From contig JAUIRK010000867.1 of assembly GCA_030549495.1 (NCBI GenBank), forward strand, positions 1 through 64,000: a stretch of DNA of 64,000 nucleotides, written 5' to 3'. A program made the position numbers and the translations under genes. Numbering within the stretch: position 1 is the first letter of the stretch; every line of letters begins with the position of its first letter. The notes beneath the pieces were generated by a model. That model had not been told where the DNA came from. It saw only the letters and a list, made by a program, of their open reading frames with translations, and ran no database searches. Below are positions 43,452-54,306 of the stretch, in pieces. The stretch is from Nectonema munidae. Taxonomy: Eukaryota; Nematomorpha; Nectonematoida; Nectonematidae.

Positions 43452-44747
43452 ATGGATCTAGTGACTTTCCTTCAGGAAGAAATTGGTCTCGTGGAGAGTG
43501 AGGATTTGCTAACGGAAGAATGGTTTAAAAAAATTTTCACTTTCATCTTTTCGGTCAAAATATGCGAAACCTCTAATCCCGCATTTCTAATCAATAAAGA
43601 TGCGATTAGAGAATTTTTCAAGGACCTACTCACGAAGTGTAAGAGCAAGTCAATCAAGGCAAAGATTTTCATTAACCTGATTCATTTTGTCCAAAGCCTT
43701 TCTGAAGAAACCGAGGATGTTGCTGATTTTGCGAAATTATTTTGCGAAGAAGTTGGTGATGACTTCTGCTTCAAGGATCAAGATATTGAGAATAAATTTC
43801 TCATTTTCGAATTCTTCGTCAAATACAGTAGCCTGGACAACACCAACTTAAAAGCTTTTCTCAGTGACCTCACTTCCTTCGATGTCACGCTTACTGAGCC
43901 AAGTCCCAAATTTAAGAGACTGTTGAAGAGCAGTGAAGTTGTCAGTAAGTTGGGGAAGGAGTCAATCGTGGAATTCCTTGTGAATGCGATCATCCGATTG
44001 CAAACGAAGGTGGAAGTCGGAGATGATCGGGAAACAGAGCAAATGCTGATGCTGGCTATCGCTAAGAGTCTTGACTACCGACTTAACTTTAGCGAAGCAT
44101 GCCGACGCTACCTTGAAGTGTCCGCCTTCCGCAGTGAATACTTCAACAACGCCGTTCTCTGCGCCATTTTATCGAGTCCATCTTCCCAGAAATCCCTCTT
44201 CCTCTCAAACTTGATCAGGGATGGCCGTTTCAACTCCCTCGAGGCTCCAGTCATTTCCATGGTCAAGTTGATTGACTCCGGCAAATTGGTCAGTCTCAAC
44301 GATAAAATAGTTGCCGATTTTAGCCGCGTTCTCAAACCTCATCAGCGTGGCAGTAATTGTCAGTTGGAAGAATCTCTTCCCATCCTACACCGAACTCTCA
44401 TCCAAAATAACCTGATTGTAGTGAGTGGGCTGTACACATCGGTCTCTATCGACAGTTTAGCGCGCTACTTCGGTACAACTCGTAACTGCGTTAAGGCGAT
44501 CGCTAGGCAAATGATTTGCAATGGTCAGTTGGGCGCTAAACTCGACCAAATTGACGACTGCCTGATTCTGCGCCATGATGATAAAACGGGGAGTGGTGAT
44601 GGAAAGAGTGCGTTGTTTCACGAAAGTTCTGTACATAACAGTATTTTAAAGCATGTGGAAAAAGTTATTGAGGACATCGCTCGAAGCAACCCTGATTGGT
44701 TCCTCAAAACGATCAAAGAAATCAAGGCTTCGTATGAACCGATGTAA
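43452..44747 (+). CDS. COPS4: COP9 signalosome subunit 4-like PCI-domain protein
   Basis: A 431-codon intronless frame. CSN4 is a scaffold subunit of the COP9 signalosome, which removes NEDD8 from cullins. The C-terminal half aligns block by block with animal CSN4: AKSLDYRLNFSEACRRYLEV (CSN4: aRvLDYRrkFiEAAqRYnEl), LCAILSSPSSQKSLFLSNLI followed by RDGRF, LKPHQRGSN (lmPHQka), then the winged-helix part of the PCI domain, HRTLIQNNLIVVSGLYTSVS and IARQMICNGQLGAKLDQIDD. The N-terminal 200 residues are strongly diverged but helical. Length is close to the usual ~405 aa. The ATG at 43452 begins the frame and has a good context (AAAATGG). GC content is clearly above its surroundings. eIF3 or 26S-lid PCI proteins are alternatives, but the LDYR and DQIDD blocks favour CSN4. 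Confidence 0.8.
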   Translation: MDLVTFLQEEIGLVESEDLLTEEWFKKIFTFIFSVKICETSNPAFLINKDAIREFFKDLLTKCKSKSIKAKIFINLIHFVQSLSEETEDVADFAKLFCEEVGDDFCFKDQDIENKFLIFEFFVKYSSLDNTNLKAFLSDLTSFDVTLTEPSPKFKRLLKSSEVVSKLGKESIVEFLVNAIIRLQTKVEVGDDRETEQMLMLAIAKSLDYRLNFSEACRRYLEVSAFRSEYFNNAVLCAILSSPSSQKSLFLSNLIRDGRFNSLEAPVISMVKLIDSGKLVSLNDKIVADFSRVLKPHQRGSNCQLEESLPILHRTLIQNNLIVVSGLYTSVSIDSLARYFGTTRNCVKAIARQMICNGQLGAKLDQIDDCLILRHDDKTGSGDGKSALFHESSVHNSILKHVEKVIEDIARSNPDWFLKTIKEIKASYEPM

Positions 44748-44827
44748 TGCAATATTCACTTCTAAAAGTCTTTTTTTTCCAGATAAAATGAATTCGTTAT
44801 ATATTCATTGAAAAGTTGGAGTTGTGA

Positions 44828-44839
44828 AATAAAAATAAA
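44828..44839 (+). promoter_or_regulatory. Polyadenylation signals of the CSN4-like gene
   Basis: Two consecutive AATAAA hexamers, 44828-44833 and 44834-44839, lie about 80 bp after the stop codon, a usual distance. A cleavage site would be expected 10-30 bp downstream. Confidence 0.6.
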
Positions 44840-47159
44840 TTTGTGTTGCATTTTTTTAGTCTTAAAAAAATACTGTATAAGTTACAAACTGTTTAGGCTC
44901 ATTAACCCTAACAGTGACGGGCGCCATTTTAGCGCTCCCCCATCCCGCTTCTTATTGTACAAAATTGGCTGAATTATATGTCTTCAAACTACGTCTAAAA
45001 TCGTTAGCTGCATCTTTTGATTCTATTTTCACGGTAGTTGAATGACCCTCTCATGTCAGAAACTGTCAATAAAATCAACATCTTTTAAAAAACTAGATTA
45101 GTAACACAGAATCTTTCATATAATCTTCATATTCTACCTAAACATAAATTCTCGTAGTAAAGTAAATTGTTTGAAAATATATTTAGAACTTGGGTCTATG
45201 ATTTGACAGGCATGAAGTCGTCAATTTTGGGCCTTTTAAAATTGAAGAAATTATAAGCAAAGTGTAAAAACATTGCCAACTATGCTATGCATATACTGTA
45301 TATAATATTTTACAGTAAACTATAGTGAATATAATATCATAGTTAAAATGTTCATATTTTGTAAACATGCCAACACGTGGCCTAAAGATGTTTAGAAAAA
45401 AAAGGTGGTTGTAATTTTAACTCTGTGACTATTTTATAATACTTAGTAAAAATTTTCGTTCTCCTACAGGATTATTTCTGTAGTAGTTGGTCTGTTATCT
45501 CTTACGAGATTTTGGATTCAAATTATGAAAAATTTCACATATAAACCCTTACTTAAGTATTTTTTAAAAAAACAAATTTAAATAATATGTCCGTCAATGT
45601 CTCTAATTAAAAGGACGCATTTTATTCTACTAAAAATAAGGAAATGAAAAAAACAGATCAAAAATATCAATTTGATCATTTAAATGTACTCATGAATACT
45701 ATATAACTCTTAATTTTAAAGATATAACATCCAATATAATGGATCTTAATAAGATTTCCAAACGACATATCTCAACACTGCTATACAAGCTATACTTTCA
45801 ATTGATGTAGTGTAAGTAATTATTTTTGGACAAAAAATATTGACTTTTTGTAAATTTTTAAAAATATTATTGATTTTTCTGAAAAGAAATGAAGCAGCCT
45901 GCTTTAAAAGGATCACGTGTCTGTAACGCTAACGACCAGTTTCAATTCTTCCCAATGAATCTTAAGTAAGCTTATTTAAACCTTAACTTCAACATCTATC
46001 TTTATGGACAAGTTTTGGTGGTAGCTTTGAGTCTGTTTTGACTGTATAAAGAATGATTTTTTAAACTTTTTATTGACTTTACTATATTTAACCTAAAAAA
46101 CCTAAGGATTTAAAATGGTAATTATTACAGTTTTTTGTGATTGCATAAAAAAATTTGTTCGCCCGGGAATAAGTAATAAAGTTATTGTAAGGTGTTTTTC
46201 ATTGAGAATTACTATGAGCAAAGAAAATGGTGGCATCGAATCAACACTATGTAGTAGCAATGCCAGGCAAGCATTTGTTTTCAAAAACCTACCCATTTAA
46301 TAAAGAAATCGTTTACTTAAAAAGGACGTTACAATATAATGCCTTAGTTATGATTAAGCTTAACATTTTTCATGCCAATTATCACAAGTGAAAACACATT
46401 TTAGTTGATTGATATGAGACACATTTATTGTAGCTTTTGTTTTTGAAAAACTTGGCTAAAAGTATGAACTCTTTTAAAAAAAAGAATTATTTTTAGGTGC
46501 GATTACATTATTTTCAATTTTTAAATAAAAACATTCAATAAACATACGAAATGTTAAAAATAAAACTTATTTTCAAAAATTATTACAAAAATTTTTTTTA
46601 AATAGATGTTCCTATATAGAATATGACGATCATATTTTGACGAGTTTTTTTAAGCATTTTTTTCTTTTTCTAATATTAAAATGAAATAATATAGTTTTTC
46701 AAAATAATTCTCATTATTATTATTATTGGCATGAAAGGGGTTAAATAACATTAGCTAGGCGACCACCAGCTCATAAAACGCGCGTTATGTTCGTTTTTAC
46801 TCTTAACATTACGCCTTTGAAGAACAGTGTGTACAAAGAAATGAAAACCATCTCTAGCGTGATATTATTTTCATTGAAATAATTGCAAGACACTACCTAA
46901 AAATTTTGATTAGTGCAATAAAGAAAGAAGATGGTGAGCATATTTTTTTTATTAAATTAAGCTTTTTTTTTATAACATTTTGTCTCTTTTCTGTGCCAAT
47001 TCCTTCCTGACAAAAGCATCTAATAATATTTTTTTCTTTGAAGAAACTTCTGAACTTCAAATAACATTAATTTGTCCTTTTTCAATATGATACACATAAT
47101 ATAAACACACGCACATAAAAATTTGGATATGCTCTCTGTGAATTTTTGAAGGGATTTCT
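44840..47159. other. Intergenic, no recognised gene
   Basis: AT-rich. 'ttaaccctaacagtgacggg' at 44903 and 'aaaggggttaaat' at 46735 form a TTAA-CCC…GGGG-TTAA pair that could bracket an old piggyBac-type element, but the inner ends do not match well. Short open frames here (for example 46115-46300) show no family features. Confidence 0.4.
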
Positions 47160-47828
47160 TTATGAAATGAAACTCTCTTTCTCAACTTCCTGACAACAAA
47201 TTTGATCTGAATGTGACATCTTTGCTTTCTTTCTTCCCTTTCCAACTTTTTTAATCCTTCTCAACTTCAAGAATGAGAGAAGGAAAACGATGGCACAGAT
47301 GACTTGAAAAAAATGAAACTTCTTTGAATCTTTGGAAGAGTATTGGCAGTTTACCGACAAATTATTGGAAGTTTGACAGGATTCATAAATCACATCTCCA
47401 AATCTGCGATGATCATGTGAATCACAATTTAAACTGACTTCAACAAAGTGCTTTAGATCAACGAATCCATGACAAATGTGTGAGAGGTTTAAACGTTGAT
47501 TACTATTGATAGATTTCAAGAAGTAACAACTTGTGCATGGAATCAGGATGACTTTCGGAATGGGGTGCGAAGTCGTATTTTGGACATAGTGGCTGCAATT
47601 GAAAACGAGATTCGTTAAATTAGAAGAAGGATGGAGATCCTTGCTTCCTTTAAGAGAATGGAAGAGACGAGTTCCCTTTTGCTTCAAGATATTTTTAACG
47701 TATTCCAGCCTGTATCCTTGCTTGATTATGAAGACAGACGTCAGAAATAAAGTAAAAAGTAGAAGGAGAAAAAAGTAGAAATTTTTCGATCTCTTGGAGA
47801 TAAAATTTGCGTAATAGGACATCGGCAT
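47160..47828 (-). CDS. Orphan membrane glycoprotein with two transmembrane segments
   Basis: A 222-codon frame with no recognised family. Residues 17-35 (FYFFLLLLFTLFLTSVFII) form a strong hydrophobic segment after a basic N terminus, so it is a signal anchor. Residues about 171-187 (FHFFQVICAIVFLLSFL) form a second membrane segment, followed by a very basic tail (KLRRIKKVGKGRKK) and a CCQE motif. The roughly 135-residue loop between them has seven cysteines (78, 98, 101, 119, 135, 151, 161) and five N-glycosylation sequons (N70, N77, N84, N114, N156), as expected of a lumenal or extracellular loop with both ends in the cytosol. GC content is higher than the neighbourhood, like the CSN4-like gene, which supports it being real. 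No intron is needed. Function unknown. Confidence 0.6.
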   Translation of the reverse strand: MPMSYYANFISKRSKNFYFFLLLLFTLFLTSVFIIKQGYRLEYVKNILKQKGTRLFHSLKGSKDLHPSSNLTNLVFNCSHYVQNTTSHPIPKVILIPCTSCYFLKSINSNQRLNLSHICHGFVDLKHFVEVSLNCDSHDHRRFGDVIYESCQTSNNLSVNCQYSSKDSKKFHFFQVICAIVFLLSFLKLRRIKKVGKGRKKAKMSHSDQICCQEVEKESFIS

Positions 47829-49544
47829 CGAATGCGATTACTTTGGATGAATTCGTCTAGTCAGAAATGATTGAAAATATCTTTAACACTTCCAATTATA
47901 AAGAGGCTATGCTTGATCTAAAAATAAGAATATTATCAATAAATTATTATTACAGATATTTTATGTATAATCTCAACCAAAGGCGCACTTGGGTGAGAGA
48001 GACTTAAAACAAAGTCAGAGATGTATCTTATTGTTGTACGAATAGAAATGAGAGATCATGTGTACACTTGATATGGAGGCAAGATTTCAGTTAGAAACTT
48101 TGTCTTTATTTGATTGGGTGTGTGTGTGCAGTGATTTTGATGATATATTGTATGATTTCGCTAAATGCAAGGTTCGCAAAGTAGTTACTTTGATCGTCAT
48201 TTTGTGTTCATGAAAAAGTAATAAAACAAATCACTTTTCTTTTTTTCAAAATCGTATTTCTCACTTTTAATCTTTTTTTCTACCCACACTGGGCCCCGCG
48301 CAATCCATTTTGCATAGGGCCCCGTGTGTTTGCTCTGTTGAAATTTAGAAATTTCTAACAACAAAAAATATTAAATATAATTTTACTCAAATTTTTCATT
48401 TTTTTTATTAATCTAATAAAATTTAACAAACGAGTCTTTTTAATTGGAAAAACTTCAAAAAAATTTTAAGTCAAATATTTCCTGCGATAAGTCAAAAATT
48501 GTTTTCCATGCTCCTATAAGCCAGATTCACAAATAGCACCTCATCAAAACATCTAAAAGTAAACCTTAATTACGTCGGAAATCAGAGTATCTTACATTTT
48601 ACTCTAACGAAAAAAGCATACATATCCACTTTTAATTTCTAATAAAAATTTAGACTTGATAATATTTCACAACTTCTTATATTAAAAATTGCGTTTAAAC
48701 ACTGACCGATAAAAAAATGTAAAAATAAAAAATTGATCATACGAAACTTTTTTTAAAAACAACATTCTGATTTTGAAATAATTGATAAATGAAAAAATCA
48801 TTTTTAGGAGAAGATAAGTTTTCAAAAACTTTGGCTTAAACCAATGTTCCCAAATGGAAAGCAGGAGAACTCTTATTTTCAATAGAATAAAATAGGAATT
48901 ACAAGAAAAGCTTGAATGAATTGTAAATTACCTAGGCAATAATTATTATTATCCGAGCGAGAACGCAAATGAAAAGGGAGACTGGTGGGCTCTCTATTCT
49001 TAGCCAATGTTGGGGATTCGCAGGCAAAATATCCCAATCCGATTCATAGTGCTTACAAAAATTCGACTCCAAATATTAAAAACATTTAATGCGAACGTTT
49101 ACTTCGGACTTCGCCTACAAAAATTAATAACCTATGCGAGTACGATCTTCGTTGCTTGAGGTTTCACACACGGTGGGTGAAGAGCGACCGACAAAATAAA
49201 AACAATAATCTGTTTCGTTGTATAAAAATGATTCAAAAAGGAAGGTAGACGATTAATTTTCGAAAAGCTATGCCTCCAAAGCCTTAATAGGAAATTTCTT
49301 TAACAAATAATGTCAGGTACTTATTCCGTTGCTTTTTATTAGGAAAAACAAGTATAAGAGCTGATATTTTAGGACGCAGTCAAAAATAAGTGTTTAAATA
49401 CTTCAGCGCAACATCCTTCTCTCTATAAATATTGCTTTCGTAAAACAAGTGTTTTCATTCATTTGCCACAAGTGTGAAAAGAAATTCATAAAATGGTTGA
49501 ACAAAGATTTGAATAAAATCATATTTAACTCCTTAACCCGTTAA
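47829..49544. other. Intergenic with a GC-rich imperfect palindrome and repeat fragments
   Basis: 48285-48330 contains 'cacactgggccccgcg' and, inverted, 'cacacggggccctatg', a short GC-rich hairpin. 48940-49200 is GC-richer, shares words with 30960-31100, and is probably a dispersed repeat. No gene recognised. Confidence 0.4.
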
Positions 49545-49662
49545 CGCCCATGTCAACTTTACAAAAATAAAATCGACTGCGTTTATCAAAGCTCTTTAAT
49601 ACAAATCTGCTTTACATTAGATATCGTCTGATTATTATGGTCGTTAATGGGGAGCACAGCAG
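49545..49662 (-). repeat. Short dispersed repeat with TTAACG-bearing ends (copy 2)
   Basis: Reverse complement of 704-850 with about ten differences over 110 bases. Here the left border reads TTAACCCGTTAACG, so a TTAA target with a CCC-starting end (piggyBac-like) is possible. The right border ('cgttaatggggagc') is less clear. Confidence 0.6.
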
Positions 49663-50223
49663 CGTCCCAAGATATTCCGGCGACCCAACTGAAAAGAAAA
49701 ATTCTTGTAAAGTTTTTAAAGTGACATACAAATTTGTACGACTCCAATTAAGATGCTCATTCCGTTTCTTCTTGATTTAAAAATATACCAAATCAGGTAT
49801 AGCGGATTTAGTATTGATTTAACAGTATGTATTTATCAGAGACAAGAAATTTTATTCAATAAATTTAAATATTTATTGAAAAAAAACAAATCATTTTTTG
49901 CATTATTTTTTTTTAAAACTTAGGTGCAAAATGATCTTTATTTTACAACGTTTTTCATATTTTTTAGTTTTCGACCAGAGTTTCGGACTATATAATTTTT
50001 AAAAATGGAGCACGAGTAGGAGGCGGAAATTTGACCGTGTCCGGCTTTAAGAAATGATTTGATAATTATTCTAAATGAGTTTATCCTGATTTAGTTGCTT
50101 TTAATACAAAATTTAATATTAGTATTTTTCTCAAATGATATTAAGTAGCAATAAATTCTAAAGCATTATTATACCAGAAAGAAATAAGTTAAAGATTTAA
50201 AAATAGAAAAAGCTCGTTGGATA

Positions 50224-50307
50224 TGGGGGGGGGGGGGAGGGGGGGGTGGCGTGAGGATTTTATGGAAGTCAAAAAGGGGGTCAAGCAGAAAAGTTTGCGA
50301 ACCACTG
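50224..50307. mobile_element. hAT-type MITE terminus with a G-rich tract
   Basis: 'aagtttgcgaaccactg' ending at 50307 is a hAT-type right terminus. It is preceded by a G-run of about 24 bases broken by one A and one T. The left terminus was not found, so the full extent is unknown. The G tract could form a quadruplex. Confidence 0.5.
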
Positions 50308-52169
50308 ATATAGAGTATAGACAAAAGTAAGGAATTTTGTGTAAATTTGGAGTTCTGATGGTTCAAAGACAAAAAATTAACTTGTGAGAACCATTTCTGT
50401 TGCCTTGAAATTAATTTTAATATCAGAGAGAAAGGAAAATTTTTATAAATAAAAATAAACAAGAAATAAGAATATTTAAAAAAAATAAAACTGTTAAAAT
50501 AAGTTTTATTTCTTTAAAAATTAAAAATCAATAACAGTAATTAACAAAATTAAAAGTTTTATTTAAAGTTTGGAATCGTTCCCTCTTTTTTTTGAAATTG
50601 TAGTTTAACAATTGGGAATCTAAATAGGCAATGATAACGATTAGGAAAATGAATTTTATATATACAAAAAATTATATTTATCAATTCTAATGATGTCCTG
50701 AAAATGAGAAATTGACAATGATAAGATTTCTAGAAAGAATTCTATAAATAATAAGAAATTTATCTTTAAAAAATTATTTGTTTCTTTTTTATCATTAAAG
50801 TAGTTTAGATTATCACCCATCTAAACAGAAAAAAAAGATAGTAAACTATTTTAGTTGTCTGACTTTTATGAAAGTAGCTTTCAATTTTAAGTTCAGCTTA
50901 AACACTGCTCATATTTTAATGTAAGCAGTCTCTTTCGTGTTTTCATTATTAAATCACCACAAACTATTGTACTTCTACAGTAAAAATTAAATATATTTAC
51001 TCATCTTCATTAACTCTAGAGAATTTAAATTAAAATGATTTTTCTTTAATTATTTTGTCAAAATTGTAACTATATAGTCTTACAAGCTGCATCAATAAAT
51101 CAAACTATATAAAAAATTTACAAATATATGTTTTTTTCAACAATATAATAGAGGAATAGAATTTTATATTTTAAAAAACATAATAATCAAAAACATAACA
51201 AAACTTTAATTAAAAGAATCATAGAGTAGTGATTTAAATGAGGATTAAAGGAATAATAGTAGCAAGAGCAACTTTGATGCCATGAATTTTTAGCATAAAG
51301 ATTGTTTCGCTTTTAATATTGCATGATTATCTATATATAATTTGATCTAATTGCAATGAAGAAATTGCGATTTTATTAGTCACTTGATATTTAGAAGACA
51401 AATAATAAGCACAAAAGGTTTTCACTGTTAAACTTTTAACCATTATTCTTATATATCACTAGGATAAGCCTGTTTGTACCCAGCTTTCATCGAGACATTG
51501 GATTCTAGATCCTCGTGATTCTATGTCCTCTTGAAGATCATTGGTACCCCGTGATTCTAGGTGCTGCTTAAGAGCATTGGTACCTTTAATCTAGGTCCTG
51601 TTAAAGATCTTTGGTACTTGTGTGATTCTAGGTCCTAAAACTTTTCACACTGAAAAAATATTTTTTCAAATATATTATTAATATTTTAAAGAATCTCGCA
51701 TTATACATATGACATGTGTCTGTGTGTATATGAGTTTAGGTTGGTCTGGCAAGACAAATATATATAAAAAAAATTAACCAAAATATTTATGGTTAAATAA
51801 AGTTAATATTGTTATTCAGAAAAAGCTATATAGATATTAGTTTATATATGTGATATTTATATATATATATATATATATATTTATTTTATATATTAGCAGA
51901 TATTAGTTTAATATATGTGAAATCATAATTTTGAGACCGTTTGAAAGGCCTGAAAAATCGAAAATTTAAAAACCTATTCTTATAGGGTTTGGCACGTTGA
52001 TTCTAAATATGTAATGAGTCCAGGGCGAGAAAAAATTAACTTTATTGACTTTTTAAATTTTTTATTAAATTAAACAACTATGAACACTTTAGAGAAAGTA
52101 TTGAAAATTATTTCAAAAAATCCATGACTTTGTAATACAACAACATATAATTAATAACATTTTCTGATT
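50308..52169. other. AT-rich intergenic sequence with TA microsatellite
   Basis: No gene recognised. A TA run lies at about 51858-51882, flanked by a repeated 'agatattagtttatatatgtga' type phrase on each side (near 51832 and 51900). The tandem repeat at 51500 is listed separately. Confidence 0.5.
51500..51640 (+). repeat. Degenerate ~45-bp tandem repeat
   Basis: The phrase 'gtgattctaggtcct' and the following 'aagatcattggtacc' recur about four times with variable spacing and some decay. GC content is higher than the flanks. Non-coding. Confidence 0.7.
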
Positions 52170-52300
52170 TAAAATTCGACCATTTTCTAGCATTTTTTTC
52201 AGTTTAGAAAAAGATCTTTCTACTTCTAAAGTTAAAACTTGACAATTTTGCTATTTGGGATAAGTACTGGTAGAGATTTGAGAGTTTTCGATATTCATGA
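52170..52300 (-). pseudogene. hAT transposase C-terminal fossil
   Basis: The minus strand reads CQVLTLEVERSFSKLKKMLE followed by NGRIL, the hAT dimerisation signature with the invariant ERSFS. Nothing before it is convincingly readable and stops interrupt the upstream part. It belongs to a different hAT family from the 42.3-kb remnant (EVERSFSKLKKML versus SCERSFSTLKR). Confidence 0.6.
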
Positions 52301-52794
52301 TTTTATTGATTTCATTTTATTTGAATCTATTTTCAAGATAATGCAAAATGGGGGTAAAAAGATGCTCTTCAAGATAGGCATGGCTTAAGATGTTTTTAAA
52401 AAATTTTCGCTTAAAGAATCAAAAATATATATCAAAAATCTTAAAATAAAATGTAAGCAATTTTTAATAAATGTAAAAATTAGAAATAAATAATTTTATT
52501 TTAATTAAAAAAAAATGGCGAATGTGTCAACTTTTTTGGACAAAACTTTTTAAAAAAAAATTAAATGAAATTTTTTCAATTTTTTTTAGAAAATATTTTA
52601 CTTATAAGTGTACTTTAATCACATGGAAAAAAATTTTAAAAATAATTTTAACTTCTAGTGGAAAAAAAATTTTGTGTGAAATTTTGAGTTCATGTATGGG
52701 TCAATGAACTTAATTTGAAGTCATTTCACCTACACCAGATGAAAGTACTAACGAAATAAGGGAGATTAACATTTTATACCCCTAAAAATATTAT

Positions 52795-53960
52795 TATGCA
52801 ATAAAAACCACCGTAGTATACAGATTGGAACAATTAAGTGGTATCAACAGTACCGGTTATGAGAATATTTCTTTACATAATAAAGAAGAGTTTCCTACTT
52901 AAATATTTGTGTGCGAGCGTATGAGAACCAAAAATTAAAATTATTTTACAAAAATTTACAAATAAATTTAGGTTATTGTAGGGGAGTATTTTATAAAGAA
53001 AAAAAGCATATAAATTTACGAGGTTAATTATTGAGGAAAATTTAGTAAGACACATATTTTGATATTTTTCTCTTCTAATTTTTTTCTTCAGTAAACTTAT
53101 CAATAAACACAATTCAAAATCCTTATTTTTTGAGAAATCAAGTGTAAATTAAACTAAAAATTTACTAACTAAATAAATTTTTTTTAATTAAAGCTATTTT
53201 AATTGTATACATTATGAAAAGACCTAAATTTTTCAAACTTGAAAGTATTTGTTTCGCACTTAAAATTTTGGCAAATAATTCAAAATTTATAGGTAATATA
53301 AAAACTAAGGTTAATTTATAAAAAAACGAAAACTAAAATTATTTTATAAAAATCTACAAATAAATTTAGGTTCTGATAATAAAGTGGTTTTATAATTGTG
53401 TCGGAAATTTTTACAAATAAAAGGTGAAAATTTCTCAAAATGTAACAAGCGTTAAAGTAACAAGCTTTTAAAATAGGTTCATTCAGAATTACCACATAAA
53501 AAACAAAATTCTTTTTTGATTTGAACTCGATGATGAGGACAATCATTTAGATTGCAAACTGAACAAACACTCCTGCATGACTTTTTACAAAACTTACAAG
53601 GTTTGCATAGCATTCAGTTTTTCTTTTAAATGTTGTTTTTTCCATTTGAATATATCCAATGATTCTGCTTCCTTTATTCCCATAGCCAAATTGTGAATTG
53701 AAAATCTTTTTGAAGCATATTGGAAAGCTAAGTTGAAAGACAATGATTTCAAAGTCTTTTCTTGTTTTCTTGTACCCATTTTTAAACAAAATGTGAAAAT
53801 TAAAAAAATAAATAAAAAAATTCTACAAATAAATTTAGGTTCTGATAATAGAGTGGTGTTATAATTGTGTTGGAAATTGTTACAGATTAAAGGTGAAAAA
53901 TTCTAAAAATGTAACAAAAGTTAAGGTTAAAATTAGCAAATATAAAAAATATGCACCTCT
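52795..53960 (+). repeat. Patchwork of repeats related to 1.8-3.1 kb
   Basis: A single decayed minisatellite unit ('accgtagtatacagattgga') sits at about 52805, followed by the 'gagaatatttctttacataa' block (compare 1974-2100) and two copies of the ~100-bp block at about 53355-53460 and 53835-53940. The order matches the 5' region of the window, so this is an older, more diverged copy of the same composite. Confidence 0.65.
53470..53790 (-). pseudogene. Possible piggyBac-type C-terminal fragment
   Basis: Minus-strand frames give YKKTRKDFEIIVFQLSFPIC and a cysteine-rich tail CKPCKFCKKSCRSVCSVCNL with CPHH and CFLCGN, which recalls the C-terminal helix and zinc domain of piggyBac transposases. 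The frame shifts between the two parts. Assignment is tentative; an unrelated zinc-finger fossil is possible. Confidence 0.3.
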
Positions 53961-54306
53961 AAACTGTTAATTACGAAAAAAACTGAAAAATACAAAATTA
54001 TAAAAAAAAATCAAATTTTATTTTTTTTAAGAAGAAGATTTATTGATAAAAAAAAAGCAAGGAGAATATTTCACAAACAATAAAACAATTACAAGATCAT
54101 CATTCTAATAATTAATAGACATATATATGTATATATTTATAAGTATGAAAAGTTTGAAGGTATGTATTAAAGCATAAATGTAGAATAGTTTGAATTTTTT
54201 TTTTTTTTTTGAAATTAATATTACTAAAAAATCAAAAGCCAAGTATGGCCGTTATTAGATTTTTTAGGATATTAGTAAAATTTTAACAAAAATATAAACT
54301 ATAAAG
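53961..54306. other. 3' flank of the minus-strand LINE, AT-rich
   Basis: A-runs and T-runs only; probably includes the LINE's 3' untranslated region. No target duplication recognised. Confidence 0.4.

Noticed and set aside
43472-44335. Minus-strand frames opposite the CSN4-like gene
   Set aside because: They are antisense shadows of the longer, family-matching plus-strand frame.
46115-46300. 61-codon frame as a small gene
   Set aside because: No conserved motif, and an equally long frame lies antisense to it; chance is the simpler explanation.
44903-46740. A 1.8-kb piggyBac-type element bounded by TTAA-CCC and GGGG-TTAA
   Set aside because: Beyond the first few bases the two ends do not match and there is no transposase frame; TTAA is frequent in such AT-rich DNA.
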